Positions 21,546 to 31,308 of a stretch of 64,000 bases of DNA are shown piece after piece. The stretch is from Lodderomyces elongisporus (lineage: Eukaryota > Ascomycota > Pichiomycetes > Serinales > Debaryomycetaceae). The notes under the pieces were generated by a model. The model was not told the origin of the DNA and ran no database searches. It saw nothing but the letters and a program-made list of their open reading frames with translations. Positions within the stretch are counted from its first letter, which is position 1, and every line of letters starts with the position of its first letter. The position numbers and the translations under genes were made by a program. The stretch is taken from the NCBI RefSeq assembly GCF_030384665.1, contig NC_083678.1, positions 372,001 to 436,000 on the forward strand, read 5' to 3'.

Positions 21546-24500
21546 TTAAAAGGATTCCTTCAGTAAACTTTCCTCTGACATCATCATCATGCTGCTGCTG
21601 TTGCTGCCTCTACGCGTATCTTGTGAATCATGTAAACCTTGCATATCTTTCAGTCTACCAATTCCATGTTGTACTTGAACTTCCTCCAATGTTTTGACAA
21701 CTAATTTCTTTGGTCGAGAAACCTGGAATCCTGTTGCGGTGGTGATATCTGCGGTCATGGTATCATTATTTTTCTTTGTGGCCTCCTTCTTATTCTTATA
21801 TTTATTCTTCCACTGTGTCCCCTCGCACTTGACATTGTTCCTTCCGTAAAGCCTGTTTCTCATTCTCATTGTGAACGGTTTCATTTCCAACTCTTCTACT
21901 GGCGCTGGCGAATCATTGTAAAATTTACGCGAGTCCCAAAGTTCCTTAATTTCAGGGTCAATCTGATCATCAGTAAAGTATTTGTGGTATATTTGATCGG
22001 CTTCTCTAACCTTGTAGTCATTCCTAAGCTTCCTGGAGTCGGATTCCTTTTGCTGTTGCAAAAACGAATAGTTCGATTCCAAATCAGACCTCGTATCATT
22101 ATCTTTAGCATATATGTTAGTTCCTCGAAAATAAAAATTATCATCGAGGTAACCATCGTAATTATTATCATCATCATCATCAGCAGCAGCAGCATCAGCA
22201 TCAGCATCATTAAAATTAGTAGATTCAGTCTCGTGTTTCATGAGTGCTGCATCCATAGGTTTGTATGCAGGAACAACTGGTCTATATTCAAATGCACGAT
22301 CAAACTCATCAACGCCATTCATCATACTGACTTGTGTTGAATCGATTGTTTTCCATTTTTTAACCTTGAACATCGACACCAAAGTCTTTGCAAACAAATA
22401 AAGTAATTGAATGATAAAGACAATTGCCACAAACGCATGTATCAACAACTGAATATATGCCACATATGTTTTAACAGTTTCACTTACTTGCCATGTCCTA
22501 ATATATGCCATTGAAAGTGCAGTACAAAGAAATTTTGCCACTGGAAAAATAAATTTTGTTGACCATGGTTTTACTTTGACATAATATGGTTTAAAGAAAT
22601 ACCGCATAAAGAGCTCTAGCATGGAAAGTGCTAGTAAGAAAAAGACTTGAACGATACCAAGTTTTTGCAAAAGACCAATAACCATCAGCTGTGTAAATAG
22701 TAGGCAAAGGTCAAAAATGACAAAATATACTCGTTGTGGTTTATATTCATAATATAGTAAGGACCAGATCAAAATAGTCTTGAGATTCGTATAAAGCTTT
22801 GAGACATTCTTTGAGCTTTTGATTCGGAATTTTTTGGTGATTCGAATCAAATAGTGGAAAATAAACCAAATCAGTAATCCAATCCAGCATGCAAACAATA
22901 TCCCACCAAACACCAAGCACGTAGTGGACACACTCATATATTTCTCACCCCTCTCATTTTGATATTGTTGCTCTAATGTGGAATTGTAAAACGGTGAAGA
23001 GGTATAATTGTGGCTTGAGTAATCGTCATTTTTGGTAATGATATGCATTGAATCGGCACTTGCTCCTTCAACCGTTGATAGTGTTGAAGACGATGCCCTG
23101 GAAGAAAAAGAAGAAGAAGAAGGGTCGCTGCTAACGCCAAATGTAAACACCGTCAGTGGTATCATCAATTCTTCGTAAGGTGTTGTGAATGAAAACGCGC
23201 ATTTACTCAACTCCCAATAGCTGGCAAAATTCCGATGCCTGCCATTGATGTCATTGGCAGCTAAAAACATAAATGATGTAATCACTAAGAATGGCATACC
23301 AAAGGTGTAAAACCATAGCTGTAGGACATGTCCCAATATCAAGTACAAATTTTTCTTTGAGAAAAAGGCAAATGTTGATGAGTTTCCATGAATTAGTCGC
23401 TGATTTGGAAGCCATTTTCGCAACATGCGATCAAACACTTTTTTGACAAAGATAAACAATTGTCTGGCTACCACAATGAGACAGCATAGAGCACAAAGAA
23501 CGATCATAAAGTTTGGCCATAGGTCAATTAGCTCAAGTCCTCCGCCATATAACGCCAATGTTGATAACCCGCCGCTCGATAAAGTGACATACACATTATC
23601 TTCCTTATAAATCTCCATCTCTTTGCTATGAGACACAGCTGTTATTCCAAGAAGCATACACCATTTAACCAGGCCAATCATTGGTTGTAAAAAACCTGGG
23701 TATGCAAGTCCCAATCCCCCAAGGAACGAGACATATTGCAAGTACATAATAAGGCCAATTACACTGGCATCGACTTGTTCGAGCAATTTCTTGTTGCAGA
23801 AAGTCGAAGCCTTGAATAAAAAAGGGTTTGACGATTCTTGGTATGACGAGTAGGACACAATAAATATATTTATGGCCGCCGCTGCGGACATCAATGTCAA
23901 CACCCCCAAAATAACCAAATCAGATATTGCATCTGGCTGAAATGGCGTGACGTAGGAATTGCCGCATCCTATTGTACTTGACTCGTTGTCGTTTGAAATG
24001 ACTGAAAATTTGACTTGATAAGAACCCAACCGATGGAAATGTTCACTCACGTCTGCTTCATAATACAACATTATGGAGTCATTGTAGTAAAGCGGACACG
24101 ACACCAAGGTCCCAGTGGAGTTGGAAAATAATGATTGTATAGTTGAGTTTGATCCAGCAAAGTCTTTGCCCGTGGGTTCACTTTCGTGGATTTCTTCCAA
24201 CGAAGATACTACCAGAGTGATCTCCGCCTCTTCGTCGCCATCAGTGCCATCTTCCCCATCCAGTGGTATTGTTTTGCTGGCAAATCTTGGGCTATTTTGA
24301 TATGCAGTGGTATTTTTGACCGAAACCATGTCGCAAAATCTTTTATTTTCGCTGATAAAGTTCTTCCCCATAAAGTCAATATCGATATGAAAGGTTGTAT
24401 ATCGGTTCGTAGTCAGGTTGACATCGGAAATGATAATGTCTCGATTTTTATTATCCTCTGGGTGTATACTCAACACTTGCGTATTGATAAAGAATTTCAA

Positions 24501-24713
24501 CAACTTATTTTCTTCGTCGAGTGCTGCATCGGTAATGAAGGGCTTGAGTTTGAGATTATGAGAGCTGCAGAGCTTGCTGTCAACAAACGTGGCACTAACG
24601 AGCGAGAGCCACCAGCTTAAAAGCAAAACTTTCAATAGGAGCTGTTGTAGAAGCTGTTTTGATTGGAGTGGTCTTAGCGGTAGCAGTGATAGTAATGGTC
24701 GTGTGAGTATCAT
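21546..24713 (-). CDS. FLC/TRP-like membrane protein with ML-like domain
   Basis: Predicted 1055-aa multipass membrane protein. It starts with a hydrophobic signal (VLLLSWWLSLVSA, cleavage likely near residue 42). The lumenal ML-like domain (about 43-265) has spaced Cys and many N-glycosylation sequons. About nine to ten hydrophobic segments follow between about 268 and 790, a TRP-like layout, interrupted by a Ser-rich lumenal loop near 520-590. This is the fungal FLC family (FLC1-3, YOR365C in budding yeast), linked to FAD and calcium handling in ER, Golgi and vacuole; the exact member is uncertain and I lean to the YOR365C type. The cytosolic tail of about 265 residues with an Asp/Ala run (DADADAAAADDDDDN) is unusually long: budding-yeast members are about 700-800 aa in total. 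It is convergent with the RKM4-like gene. Confidence 0.75.
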   Translation of the reverse strand: MILTRPLLSLLPLRPLQSKQLLQQLLLKVLLLSWWLSLVSATFVDSKLCSSHNLKLKPFITDAALDEENKLLKFFINTQVLSIHPEDNKNRDIIISDVNLTTNRYTTFHIDIDFMGKNFISENKRFCDMVSVKNTTAYQNSPRFASKTIPLDGEDGTDGDEEAEITLVVSSLEEIHESEPTGKDFAGSNSTIQSLFSNSTGTLVSCPLYYNDSIMLYYEADVSEHFHRLGSYQVKFSVISNDNESSTIGCGNSYVTPFQPDAISDLVILGVLTLMSAAAAINIFIVSYSSYQESSNPFLFKASTFCNKKLLEQVDASVIGLIMYLQYVSFLGGLGLAYPGFLQPMIGLVKWCMLLGITAVSHSKEMEIYKEDNVYVTLSSGGLSTLALYGGGLELIDLWPNFMIVLCALCCLIVVARQLFIFVKKVFDRMLRKWLPNQRLIHGNSSTFAFFSKKNLYLILGHVLQLWFYTFGMPFLVITSFMFLAANDINGRHRNFASYWELSKCAFSFTTPYEELMIPLTVFTFGVSSDPSSSSFSSRASSSTLSTVEGASADSMHIITKNDDYSSHNYTSSPFYNSTLEQQYQNERGEKYMSVSTTCLVFGGILFACWIGLLIWFIFHYLIRITKKFRIKSSKNVSKLYTNLKTILIWSLLYYEYKPQRVYFVIFDLCLLFTQLMVIGLLQKLGIVQVFFLLALSMLELFMRYFFKPYYVKVKPWSTKFIFPVAKFLCTALSMAYIRTWQVSETVKTYVAYIQLLIHAFVAIVFIIQLLYLFAKTLVSMFKVKKWKTIDSTQVSMMNGVDEFDRAFEYRPVVPAYKPMDAALMKHETESTNFNDADADAAAADDDDDNNYDGYLDDNFYFRGTNIYAKDNDTRSDLESNYSFLQQQKESDSRKLRNDYKVREADQIYHKYFTDDQIDPEIKELWDSRKFYNDSPAPVEELEMKPFTMRMRNRLYGRNNVKCEGTQWKNKYKNKKEATKKNNDTMTADITTATGFQVSRPKKLVVKTLEEVQVQHGIGRLKDMQGLHDSQDTRRGSNSSSMMMMSEESLLKESF

Positions 24714-25060
24714 CGTGTAGTTATTGTTTTTGAAACTATTTCAGCCATGGATTGTAGTTGTGTAAGGGATTGATGGATTGAGGATACAAGTGTAATAATC
24801 GGATTAGATGGACATATAAGATAGAAGGAACAATTACTGCTCGCTGGAACTGTATCTTTTGAGTTCTTGTTTTTGTTTTTGTTTTTTTGTTCTTCTTTCT
24901 TTGCAGAATTTAGAAAACAGGGAGGGAATGGTGATTAATATGTTAGATGTAATGCTTGTAGGAACTGTATTGACGGTAGAGTTGAGAGATATGTGTAAAT
25001 GAAATGAATTGTAAATTGATTATCGGAATAGTCACAATACCGTTCTGAAAAGCCCAGAAC

Positions 25061-25092
<32 letters not shown>

Positions 25093-26212
25093 AAAGAAGA
25101 AAAAAAAATTTTAAAAAAAAATAATAAAAAATAAAAATATATATTTTACTTAAGGTACTGAAATTTCTAAAGAGAAACAGATTGTAGGATCTCATTACTT
25201 CAGTGGATCTATTACAAAAGTTTCGTATCACAACTGATATTTCAGAGCTAAAACGGAACGGGGGAGGGGGAGAAGAGAAAGACGACAAGGGTGGAAAGGA
25301 AAGCAAAAGCAATCAAAAGTAAGAAGAACATCTTTAAACATGTACAGGTTGGTGTCTCATCTTGTTTAAATATTGGTGCCTAAATTGTAAAGACAGGTAT
25401 TGGAATTTGAGGTATTTTATGACTGCTCAGCCACAAAATTCAATACAACAATAAGTAATTTTTTATCTTTCAAGACTCAAATTTCAGTTTTTACAACTGC
25501 AAAAAAATCCTAAAATTTTATTAAAATTTGAGGATGAAAAGGTGCCAGATGGAAGACCCAATGTGCAAAACGCAAGGCTTTTCCAGAGTGTTATATGCTA
25601 AACACATTCTAACTACAAGTGCTTGTGTGTTTGAAGAGGCACTTTCTTGACCAAATCCCCTTTTTATTTTTGAGTTGCTTTGCCCATTTTTTTTTTTTTC
25701 TTCTCACATTTGAGACAGAGAGTACTGATTGATCAGATTGAGAAGTATTGCGCTAACTTCCCAAAAGGGTAAACGGAATTACTTTTATAATAAAAAAAAA
25801 AAAGATCTACTACTTCAAATACAAAGTGGGTTAAAAGCAAAATTATACTCACACGGTATAGAATAGCTTTTATTTCTTTCTTTCTTACTTACTTTTTTTC
25901 TTTTCCGCTTTTTTCCCCTCCAAAATTGCAAAATATTCTTGATGCAATCCGTCAAGTCTTATTTCAAAAAACATTTGACAACTCACCCAGAAACTGTTCG
26001 ATGTTGCAGCGGGGTGTTGGTGTTTGCTGACTAATCGCGCACGAGATGCCCGCTTCAAATTTTTTTTTTCATTTTCATTTTCCTTTTCGCATCCATCATT
26101 TTTGAAAAATTTCATAATCGAAACCTTTAAATTTATCCAAAATATACGTTCTTTGAATAATTTCATTTTACTATCGCTACATTATTTGAAGTGAACTTTA
26201 CCCTAAATAAGC
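24714..26212. other. Divergent intergenic region, FLC-like / eEF1B-gamma
   Basis: 1.5 kb including a C21-A13 homopolymer junction (25062-25095). An ATG-started minus-strand frame at 26166-25885 (93 aa, Lys-rich, no domain) overlaps what should be the promoter of the highly expressed elongation-factor gene and is not accepted as a gene. Confidence 0.55.
25062..25095. repeat. C21 followed by A13
   Basis: Twenty-one C directly joined to thirteen A, followed by more A-rich sequence; noncoding. Confidence 0.9.
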
Positions 26213-27463
26213 ATGTCAGAAGGTACATTATACTGTTTTTCTCCATCCCCAAGATCATTCATCTTGGAAGACCTCATCAAGTATTTCAAATTGGATGTTA
26301 AAATAACTGAGGAAAAAGATGAGAGATACCACCGTTACTTCCCAATGGGTTTGACTCCAGCTTTCATTGGTAAGAAGGGTTACACCTTAACCGAAGTAAT
26401 TGCCATTGCCAAGTACTTGTTCAGCTTGGTTCCACAAGACCAATTGAAAGGTCTTTTGGGTAAGAACGCGGCTCAATACGCTTCAATCTTGCAATGGGAA
26501 TCATTCATTAATCAAGAATGGTTTGGTGCTTGGTTGCCAACTTTCTACATGATTGCTGGTTGGGCTCCATACAACAAAAAACAAAACGACGAGTGCCATG
26601 TCAAATTGAACAAGATGGCCGAGATCTTGTCAAACAGATTGAACGACTTCACTTACTTGGTTGGTGAAAGACTTACTTTTGCCGATTTATATGCTGCTTC
26701 TGTTGTTTCAAGAGGTTTGGAGACAAACTTGGGTGCACCATTTGCCGAGAAATACCCTGCCATCAGCAGATGGTTCAAAACCGTTTCTCAACATCCATTC
26801 TTCAACGGCAGATATGCCAACTTTGAATATATCAAAGAACCAATGGTTTACACTCCACCAAAGAAAGAGAAGAAGGAGAAGGCTGCTCAAGCTCCAGCTG
26901 CCAAGAAGGAAGCTTCTGCACCAAAAGCTGCTGCTGCTTCTGAACCAGCTGAGCCAGCACCAGCACCAAAGCCAAAGCACCCATTGGAGGCCTTGGGTAA
27001 GCCAAAGGCTGCATTGGATGAATGGAAGAGAGTCTACTCCAACGAGGAGACTAGAGAAACTGCTATTCCATGGTTTTGGAAAAACCAATACGACCCAGAA
27101 GAATGGTCATTGTGGAAGGTTGACTACAAATACAACGATGAGTTGACCTTGACCTTTATGTCCAACAACTTGGTTGGTGGTTTCTTCAACAGATTGTCTG
27201 CTTCAACCAAATACATGTTTGGATGTATGGTTGTTTACGGTGAAAACAACAACAATGGTATCACTGGTGCTTTCTTGGTCAGAGGTCAAGATTACGTTCC
27301 AGCTTTTGATGTTGCTCCAGATTGGGAATCTTATGAGTTCACCAAATTGGATGGCTCAAAGGAAGAAGTCCAAAAATTCGTCAACAACATGTTGGCTTGG
27401 GATGAGCCAGTCGAAGTCAATGGTGAGAAGAGAGAAATTGCTGACGGAAAAGTTTTTAAATAG
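26213..27463 (+). CDS. CAM1: Translation elongation factor eEF1B gamma subunit
   Basis: Predicted 416-aa gamma subunit of the eEF1B complex, which recycles eEF1A-GDP during translation; gamma scaffolds the catalytic alpha subunit. An N-terminal GST-like fold (about 3-82) and GST C-terminal helices (about 90-200, with FTYLVGERLTFADLYAA) are followed by a Lys/Ala/Pro linker (about 215-255). The conserved EF1G C-terminal domain (about 256-416) includes HPLEALGKP, IPWFWKNQYDPEEWSLWKV and NLVGGFFNRL. Length equals yeast Cam1/Tef4 (about 412-415 aa); the two paralogs cannot be told apart here. Codon use is strongly biased (TTG for Leu, GGT, GCT, CCA; no in-frame CTG seen), as expected for very high expression. 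ATG at 26213 is unambiguous. Confidence 0.95.
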   Translation: MSEGTLYCFSPSPRSFILEDLIKYFKLDVKITEEKDERYHRYFPMGLTPAFIGKKGYTLTEVIAIAKYLFSLVPQDQLKGLLGKNAAQYASILQWESFINQEWFGAWLPTFYMIAGWAPYNKKQNDECHVKLNKMAEILSNRLNDFTYLVGERLTFADLYAASVVSRGLETNLGAPFAEKYPAISRWFKTVSQHPFFNGRYANFEYIKEPMVYTPPKKEKKEKAAQAPAAKKEASAPKAAAASEPAEPAPAPKPKHPLEALGKPKAALDEWKRVYSNEETRETAIPWFWKNQYDPEEWSLWKVDYKYNDELTLTFMSNNLVGGFFNRLSASTKYMFGCMVVYGENNNNGITGAFLVRGQDYVPAFDVAPDWESYEFTKLDGSKEEVQKFVNNMLAWDEPVEVNGEKREIADGKVFK

Positions 27464-28025
27464 ACAGAATAGAAACACTTACATCTATAGTTATAGACCT
27501 TCAAACTATTATTCTTTACGATACATTTGTGATAAACAACAAAGCTCTAATCGAAATACTCCAAAATTTAAATTTCGTTTCATTAAACCATTAATAATCT
27601 ATATACAAGAACCAAAATTGTACTTGTTCTTCGGATTGTTTGCTTATGTTTTTCCAACCACTTTCTCTCAAATGCTCAATTAGAATTAATAACAAAAAAT
27701 AATTGAAAAAAACATAGAAAAACATAGAATAACAAACAAACAAACAAACAAACAAACAAACAGGAAAAAGACGAACAAATTTTCTTCAGCATAGAAAGAA
27801 AAAAAAGACGAGTTTTGACAATAATGATACACTCGATCCTTGAATAAGACATTAGTACCAATCTTTTCAGATATAAAATCATTTCTCCTCCTCAGTCTTG
27901 ATTCATTCTTCGGCTTTTTTTTAAAAAAAAAAAATGATAAAAAAAAGCAAAGCAAGGAAGGAAACTCGAAACTCTGTTCTCTTTCATTATTGCTCATATT
28001 CTCCGCTTGCTTTTTGTTATTCAAC
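27464..28025. other. Convergent 3' region, eEF1B-gamma / MRP10
   Basis: The region between two converging genes contains an (AAAC)n repeat at 27731-27761 and A/T runs. No gene was recognised; the small frames here are low-complexity. Confidence 0.6.
27731..27761. repeat. (AAAC)n tetranucleotide repeat
   Basis: About seven to eight tandem AAAC units, noncoding. Confidence 0.9.
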
Positions 28026-28313
28026 TTAATCAAGTTTCTTTCCTTTCAATTTAGGATACAATCTTTGCGCGTGGTAGTTGATAGTACTCCTCTCGACCTT
28101 CAGTGACTGTTGGTTCTCCATACAGTATTTCAAGTCATTGGCAAAAGACAAGCACGCCTGGCTACCTTCGCCATTGGAAGCCCAACAATTCAATAAAGAA
28201 GACATGAGCACCATGCAACTGTTACTTGACTGTGACAAGATAGGTTTACGAACACGTAATCTTGGAAGTGGTGGGAGGCTCTTTGGAGGTGGTCCAACTT
28301 TTTTGAATGCCAT
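28026..28313 (-). CDS. MRP10: Mitochondrial small-ribosomal-subunit protein Mrp10
   Basis: Predicted 95-aa mitoribosomal protein, the same length as yeast Mrp10. It has a basic Pro-rich N-terminus (PPLPRLRVRKP) that aligns with the yeast PPLPRLKVKKP segment. The CHCH-type twin CX9C arrangement follows, with Cys at residues 33, 43, 54 and 64 (SNSCMVLMSSLLNCW and ACLSFANDLKYCM), and the conserved tail STINYHAQRLYPKLKGK. Mrp10 is imported, oxidised by Mia40 and assembled into the small subunit. The ATG at 28313 is the only reasonable start. It lies in tandem with another minus-strand mitochondrial gene. Confidence 0.93.
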   Translation of the reverse strand: MAFKKVGPPPKSLPPLPRLRVRKPILSQSSNSCMVLMSSLLNCWASNGEGSQACLSFANDLKYCMENQQSLKVERSTINYHAQRLYPKLKGKKLD

Positions 28314-28832
28314 CGTGAATTTAAGATAATATTATTGTTTGAAATACTAAAACTGTAGCGGGCAAAACCAAAATTCAAACACTTGGACAGCAGTGCAAAG
28401 TGTGTATTACTTAGTGTGTTTTTTTTTTCCGATTCAGATAAACTTTGATTGAAAATTTCTTACTGGTATTGGTGGTAATGTCTTTCTGTGTCAAAAAGGT
28501 AAAATGAAAAAAAAAAGAAGAAAAAAAGAAAAAAAGAAAAAGGAAAACAAAAAAAAGAGGCATGCGCTACCTGGAATATTCAAAGAACAAATGAAAAATA
28601 GACGGATTCAATCTATTCAATGGGTTACATTATATTCATTGAATTCATTAACTTCAATCTAGCAGAAATGAAAAGAATAGTTTAAAAGACATGCGTGTAT
28701 TTGAAAACTATGTAGTTGAATGAATAGAAGAGAAGAAGAATTCGGAAAAGAAAAAAAAATAAAACAAAAAGGGGGGAGGAAACCCCACCAGCTAATTAAA
28801 CCAATCTTCGGCATATGTGAGTAAGCTTTGGT
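28314..28832. other. Intergenic region upstream of MRP10
   Basis: The MRP10 promoter and the 3' end of the upstream minus-strand gene fall here. It has an A/G-rich tract near 28504-28560, and an AAATTTTC-type element near 28450 of the kind often seen near mitoribosomal genes. No gene was recognised. Confidence 0.5.
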
Positions 28833-30917
28833 TTACTCAATGAGGTTGCCGTCAAGGATGGTGAAATCGATGCGATTTGCACATTTTCCCAATTTCCGAC
28901 TCTTTTGTGAGCTTTTATTGCCTCTAACGTCCAACTTTTTCACCCAATAGATCCTCTTGAAACATGAGTCCTTGAACGGTTTATATAGTATGGCATCTTT
29001 GCTCTTCATCTTTTGTTTTACCAATGGTAATTGAAAAGATGATGCAGAAAGAAATGCAGAACTCAGTGACAACGATGACCTCGAAGTTCTCTTGTTGATC
29101 TTGAAATAACGCCAAAGGCGAAACAGAATGTTATGGCCAATCTCTTTTACCAAGGACTTCATATACTTCTTGACGTCTCTTGTGTGGTCATATTTTATAT
29201 TGAACAAGATTTCCACTTCATCTTTCAAATTCAACAAAAACAATTTGTGTAAATGCTTGGTCAAGTTGCGTTCTCGGCGTTTAGAGAGCGGGAGAAAAAT
29301 GTAAGGTGGTAGAATACTGAAACTCTTCCATATGTAAAAAGAACCAACTTGCTCATCTTTTATTTCGCAAAGTATGTATTGGTTGGATTTGATGTGGTCC
29401 TTATAGTAGTTTTTGTTTGCCGAAAGCAAAACAACGTTAGAGGTCTCCATCGTGGCCTTGATCTCATCTGTAAGGCGTTTTTTCATAATTCGGATCTCTT
29501 GAACGAGTCTATTTGTAATTTGATGATTGTTCAAATTTAGTCTTTGGTAGTTTTCAGTGCTCTTTACCGGGATGTAGTGTTTGGGGAGCCCCCATACATT
29601 GCTAAAGTATTCATGTGTAGCCTTTTGTACCTTGTTCAAGCTGTTGTTATTGTTATTGGTGGTGGTGTGATATAGCCCGTCATTCAGCCTACTCCTATTA
29701 TTGTGATTATTTTCATAGTCGTAAAGACTTTGCAAAGGTTTGACTGTGGCTGGATTCACATTTATCGAGCCGTCGTGTTCTGGCAAATTGAAGTCAGCTT
29801 TTTTCAACTGAATCTTGTGGCCACCATACCTTGGCAAATCCTGTATAAATTCTCTTGGCCATACGGGTTTTTGCAAGAAATCGGATCTCAATGGCATACC
29901 TGTAAAGCTTCGATCAAATCCAACAACATTGTACGGGTACTTCATTCGATCATTCACCAATTCATAGACCCATGATCCCGCGTTAAACCGATCAGTTTCT
30001 CCTCTTCTGAGTTGTTTAAACTTGGACTGTATTCCTCTTATCGTTTGGTCGAGTTCGATAAAGTAATTATCATAGTCTATAATGATTTGTTTCAAGTATT
30101 TTTGATGCATTTCTTGATTTGAGTCAAGCTTAGCTAATTTCGAGTAAACTTCATCCACGCGCTCCATATCCTTGGGATCTGTGAGGTCCAATTCATCAGG
30201 GATCAGTCGTAGTATCTTTCTCGAGTCTATCCGTTTTGGATTTTCGAAACTTCCAAATGACGCATCGCCATCAAGTGCTAGTTGCAATAGGTAATCGCGA
30301 CGCGACATGGATGAGACGCTGTCGTATAATTCTTTCTGTCGTTGTTGATTGAAATTCTCTAGAGCACTGGAATTGTTGTCCAGAAGCAGCGAGTCATTGT
30401 TGTTTCTCCTATTAGTGTTGGTCTTTTTACTATTGCTATGATTAATGTTGTTGTTGTTATTTTTATTATTATTATTATTGTTATTATTATTATCAACAAC
30501 ACTATAGCCATTGTTGTTGCCACTGTTGAGGTTATTATATCTCTTTGTCTTTGTTCCAAGTTCTGAAGATTTTCCCAGTTCTTCTTTTGCGTCTATATTT
30601 TTATCACTTTCCATATTGGCATTTGACCAGTTCTGTTCCAGATTCTCGCCTTTTTCTCCCTTTTCTCTTTCTTCTTTTCCGTTTCCTTTTCCAGACCCTT
30701 CTTCTTCTTTTGATTCTTTTTCATCCTGGCCCTTTTCTGTTTCATTTATGTTACCTTTTTGTAAACTAACGCCTAGGTTTTTCAACAATTCCTTTGATTT
30801 TTCGTCTTTTAATAGTCTGGCAGATTTATGGAAGCGACCTAGCCTCTGTCCTTGATGTCGAATCGTGGAGCTGGCTAGTGTTATACGTGATCTCAGTGAA
30901 TATGCTATTCTCAACAT
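28833..30917 (-). CDS. Predicted mitochondrial protein, function not assigned
   Basis: Predicted 694-aa protein from the ATG at 30917. The frame stays open a further 153 codons upstream to a TTG, but that part is AT-derived and low-complexity, whereas MLRIAYSLRSRITLASSTIR is a convincing basic amphipathic mitochondrial presequence. A Lys/Glu-rich and then Asn-rich disordered region follows (to about 200). The conserved-looking core includes ILRLIPDELDLTDPKDMERV, QSKFKQLRRGETDRFNAGSW and YPYNVVGFDRSFTGMPLR-SDFLQKPVWP, and a C-terminal part with ILPPYIFLPLSKRRERNL. I do not recognise it firmly; a Mtf2/Nam1-type mitochondrial RNA-metabolism factor is a guess. Downstream in tandem is MRP10; upstream is the 6.9-kb gene-free interval. 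Confidence 0.7.
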   Translation of the reverse strand: MLRIAYSLRSRITLASSTIRHQGQRLGRFHKSARLLKDEKSKELLKNLGVSLQKGNINETEKGQDEKESKEEEGSGKGNGKEEREKGEKGENLEQNWSNANMESDKNIDAKEELGKSSELGTKTKRYNNLNSGNNNGYSVVDNNNNNNNNNKNNNNNINHSNSKKTNTNRRNNNDSLLLDNNSSALENFNQQRQKELYDSVSSMSRRDYLLQLALDGDASFGSFENPKRIDSRKILRLIPDELDLTDPKDMERVDEVYSKLAKLDSNQEMHQKYLKQIIIDYDNYFIELDQTIRGIQSKFKQLRRGETDRFNAGSWVYELVNDRMKYPYNVVGFDRSFTGMPLRSDFLQKPVWPREFIQDLPRYGGHKIQLKKADFNLPEHDGSINVNPATVKPLQSLYDYENNHNNRSRLNDGLYHTTTNNNNNSLNKVQKATHEYFSNVWGLPKHYIPVKSTENYQRLNLNNHQITNRLVQEIRIMKKRLTDEIKATMETSNVVLLSANKNYYKDHIKSNQYILCEIKDEQVGSFYIWKSFSILPPYIFLPLSKRRERNLTKHLHKLFLLNLKDEVEILFNIKYDHTRDVKKYMKSLVKEIGHNILFRLWRYFKINKRTSRSSLSLSSAFLSASSFQLPLVKQKMKSKDAILYKPFKDSCFKRIYWVKKLDVRGNKSSQKSRKLGKCANRIDFTILDGNLIE

Positions 30918-31300
30918 AAGGTATTGCAAGTTCAAGAGTTTAGGTGTAATATAAGTTGTGTAATTAGTTGTACTATTAGTTGTACTTATACTTTCTATTA
31001 CTTTATGTAGATTTTCTTTCCTATTTTCTGCTGTTGCAATATTTTGGTTTGTTGTTAGTAGGTAACTAAAGATATGGTGATAAAGAGTCTTGAAAGTTAG
31101 TAAAACGAAATTTGTTGAAAAGAGATTAGGTATATGTATGTGTGTGTGTGTGTGTCTGAATGTGTGAATCTTATTAAGTGTGAGTAAGCGGAAGAGAAAG
31201 ATTGGAACTGTGTCAGAAAGGCCACTGTTGGTAGGTGATAAGAATTTAATCAAATAAAAATTAAAATTAAAAAAAAAAAAATAGACATCTAAATATATAA

Positions 31301-31308
31301 TCACGTGA
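31301..31308. promoter_or_regulatory. TCACGTGA palindrome (Cbf1-type site)
   Basis: A perfect palindrome, extended on one side as ATCACGTGAC, fits the RTCACGTG consensus of Cbf1. It lies about 385 bp upstream of the mitochondrial-protein ATG. Whether it is used is not known. Confidence 0.5.

Noticed and set aside
25885..26166. 93-codon minus-strand frame with an ATG, divergent from the eEF1B-gamma gene
   Set aside because: It is Lys/Glu-rich with no domain and covers the space needed for the promoter of a highly expressed gene; 46 bp separate the two ATGs.
26199..26205. ACCCTAA element before the eEF1B-gamma ATG, resembling a Tbf1 site
   Set aside because: It lies only about 7 bp before the start codon, inside the leader, so a promoter role is unlikely.
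27174..27683. 169-codon plus-strand frame overlapping the eEF1B-gamma gene
   Set aside because: It is a frame-shifted shadow made open by the strongly biased codon use of the real gene.
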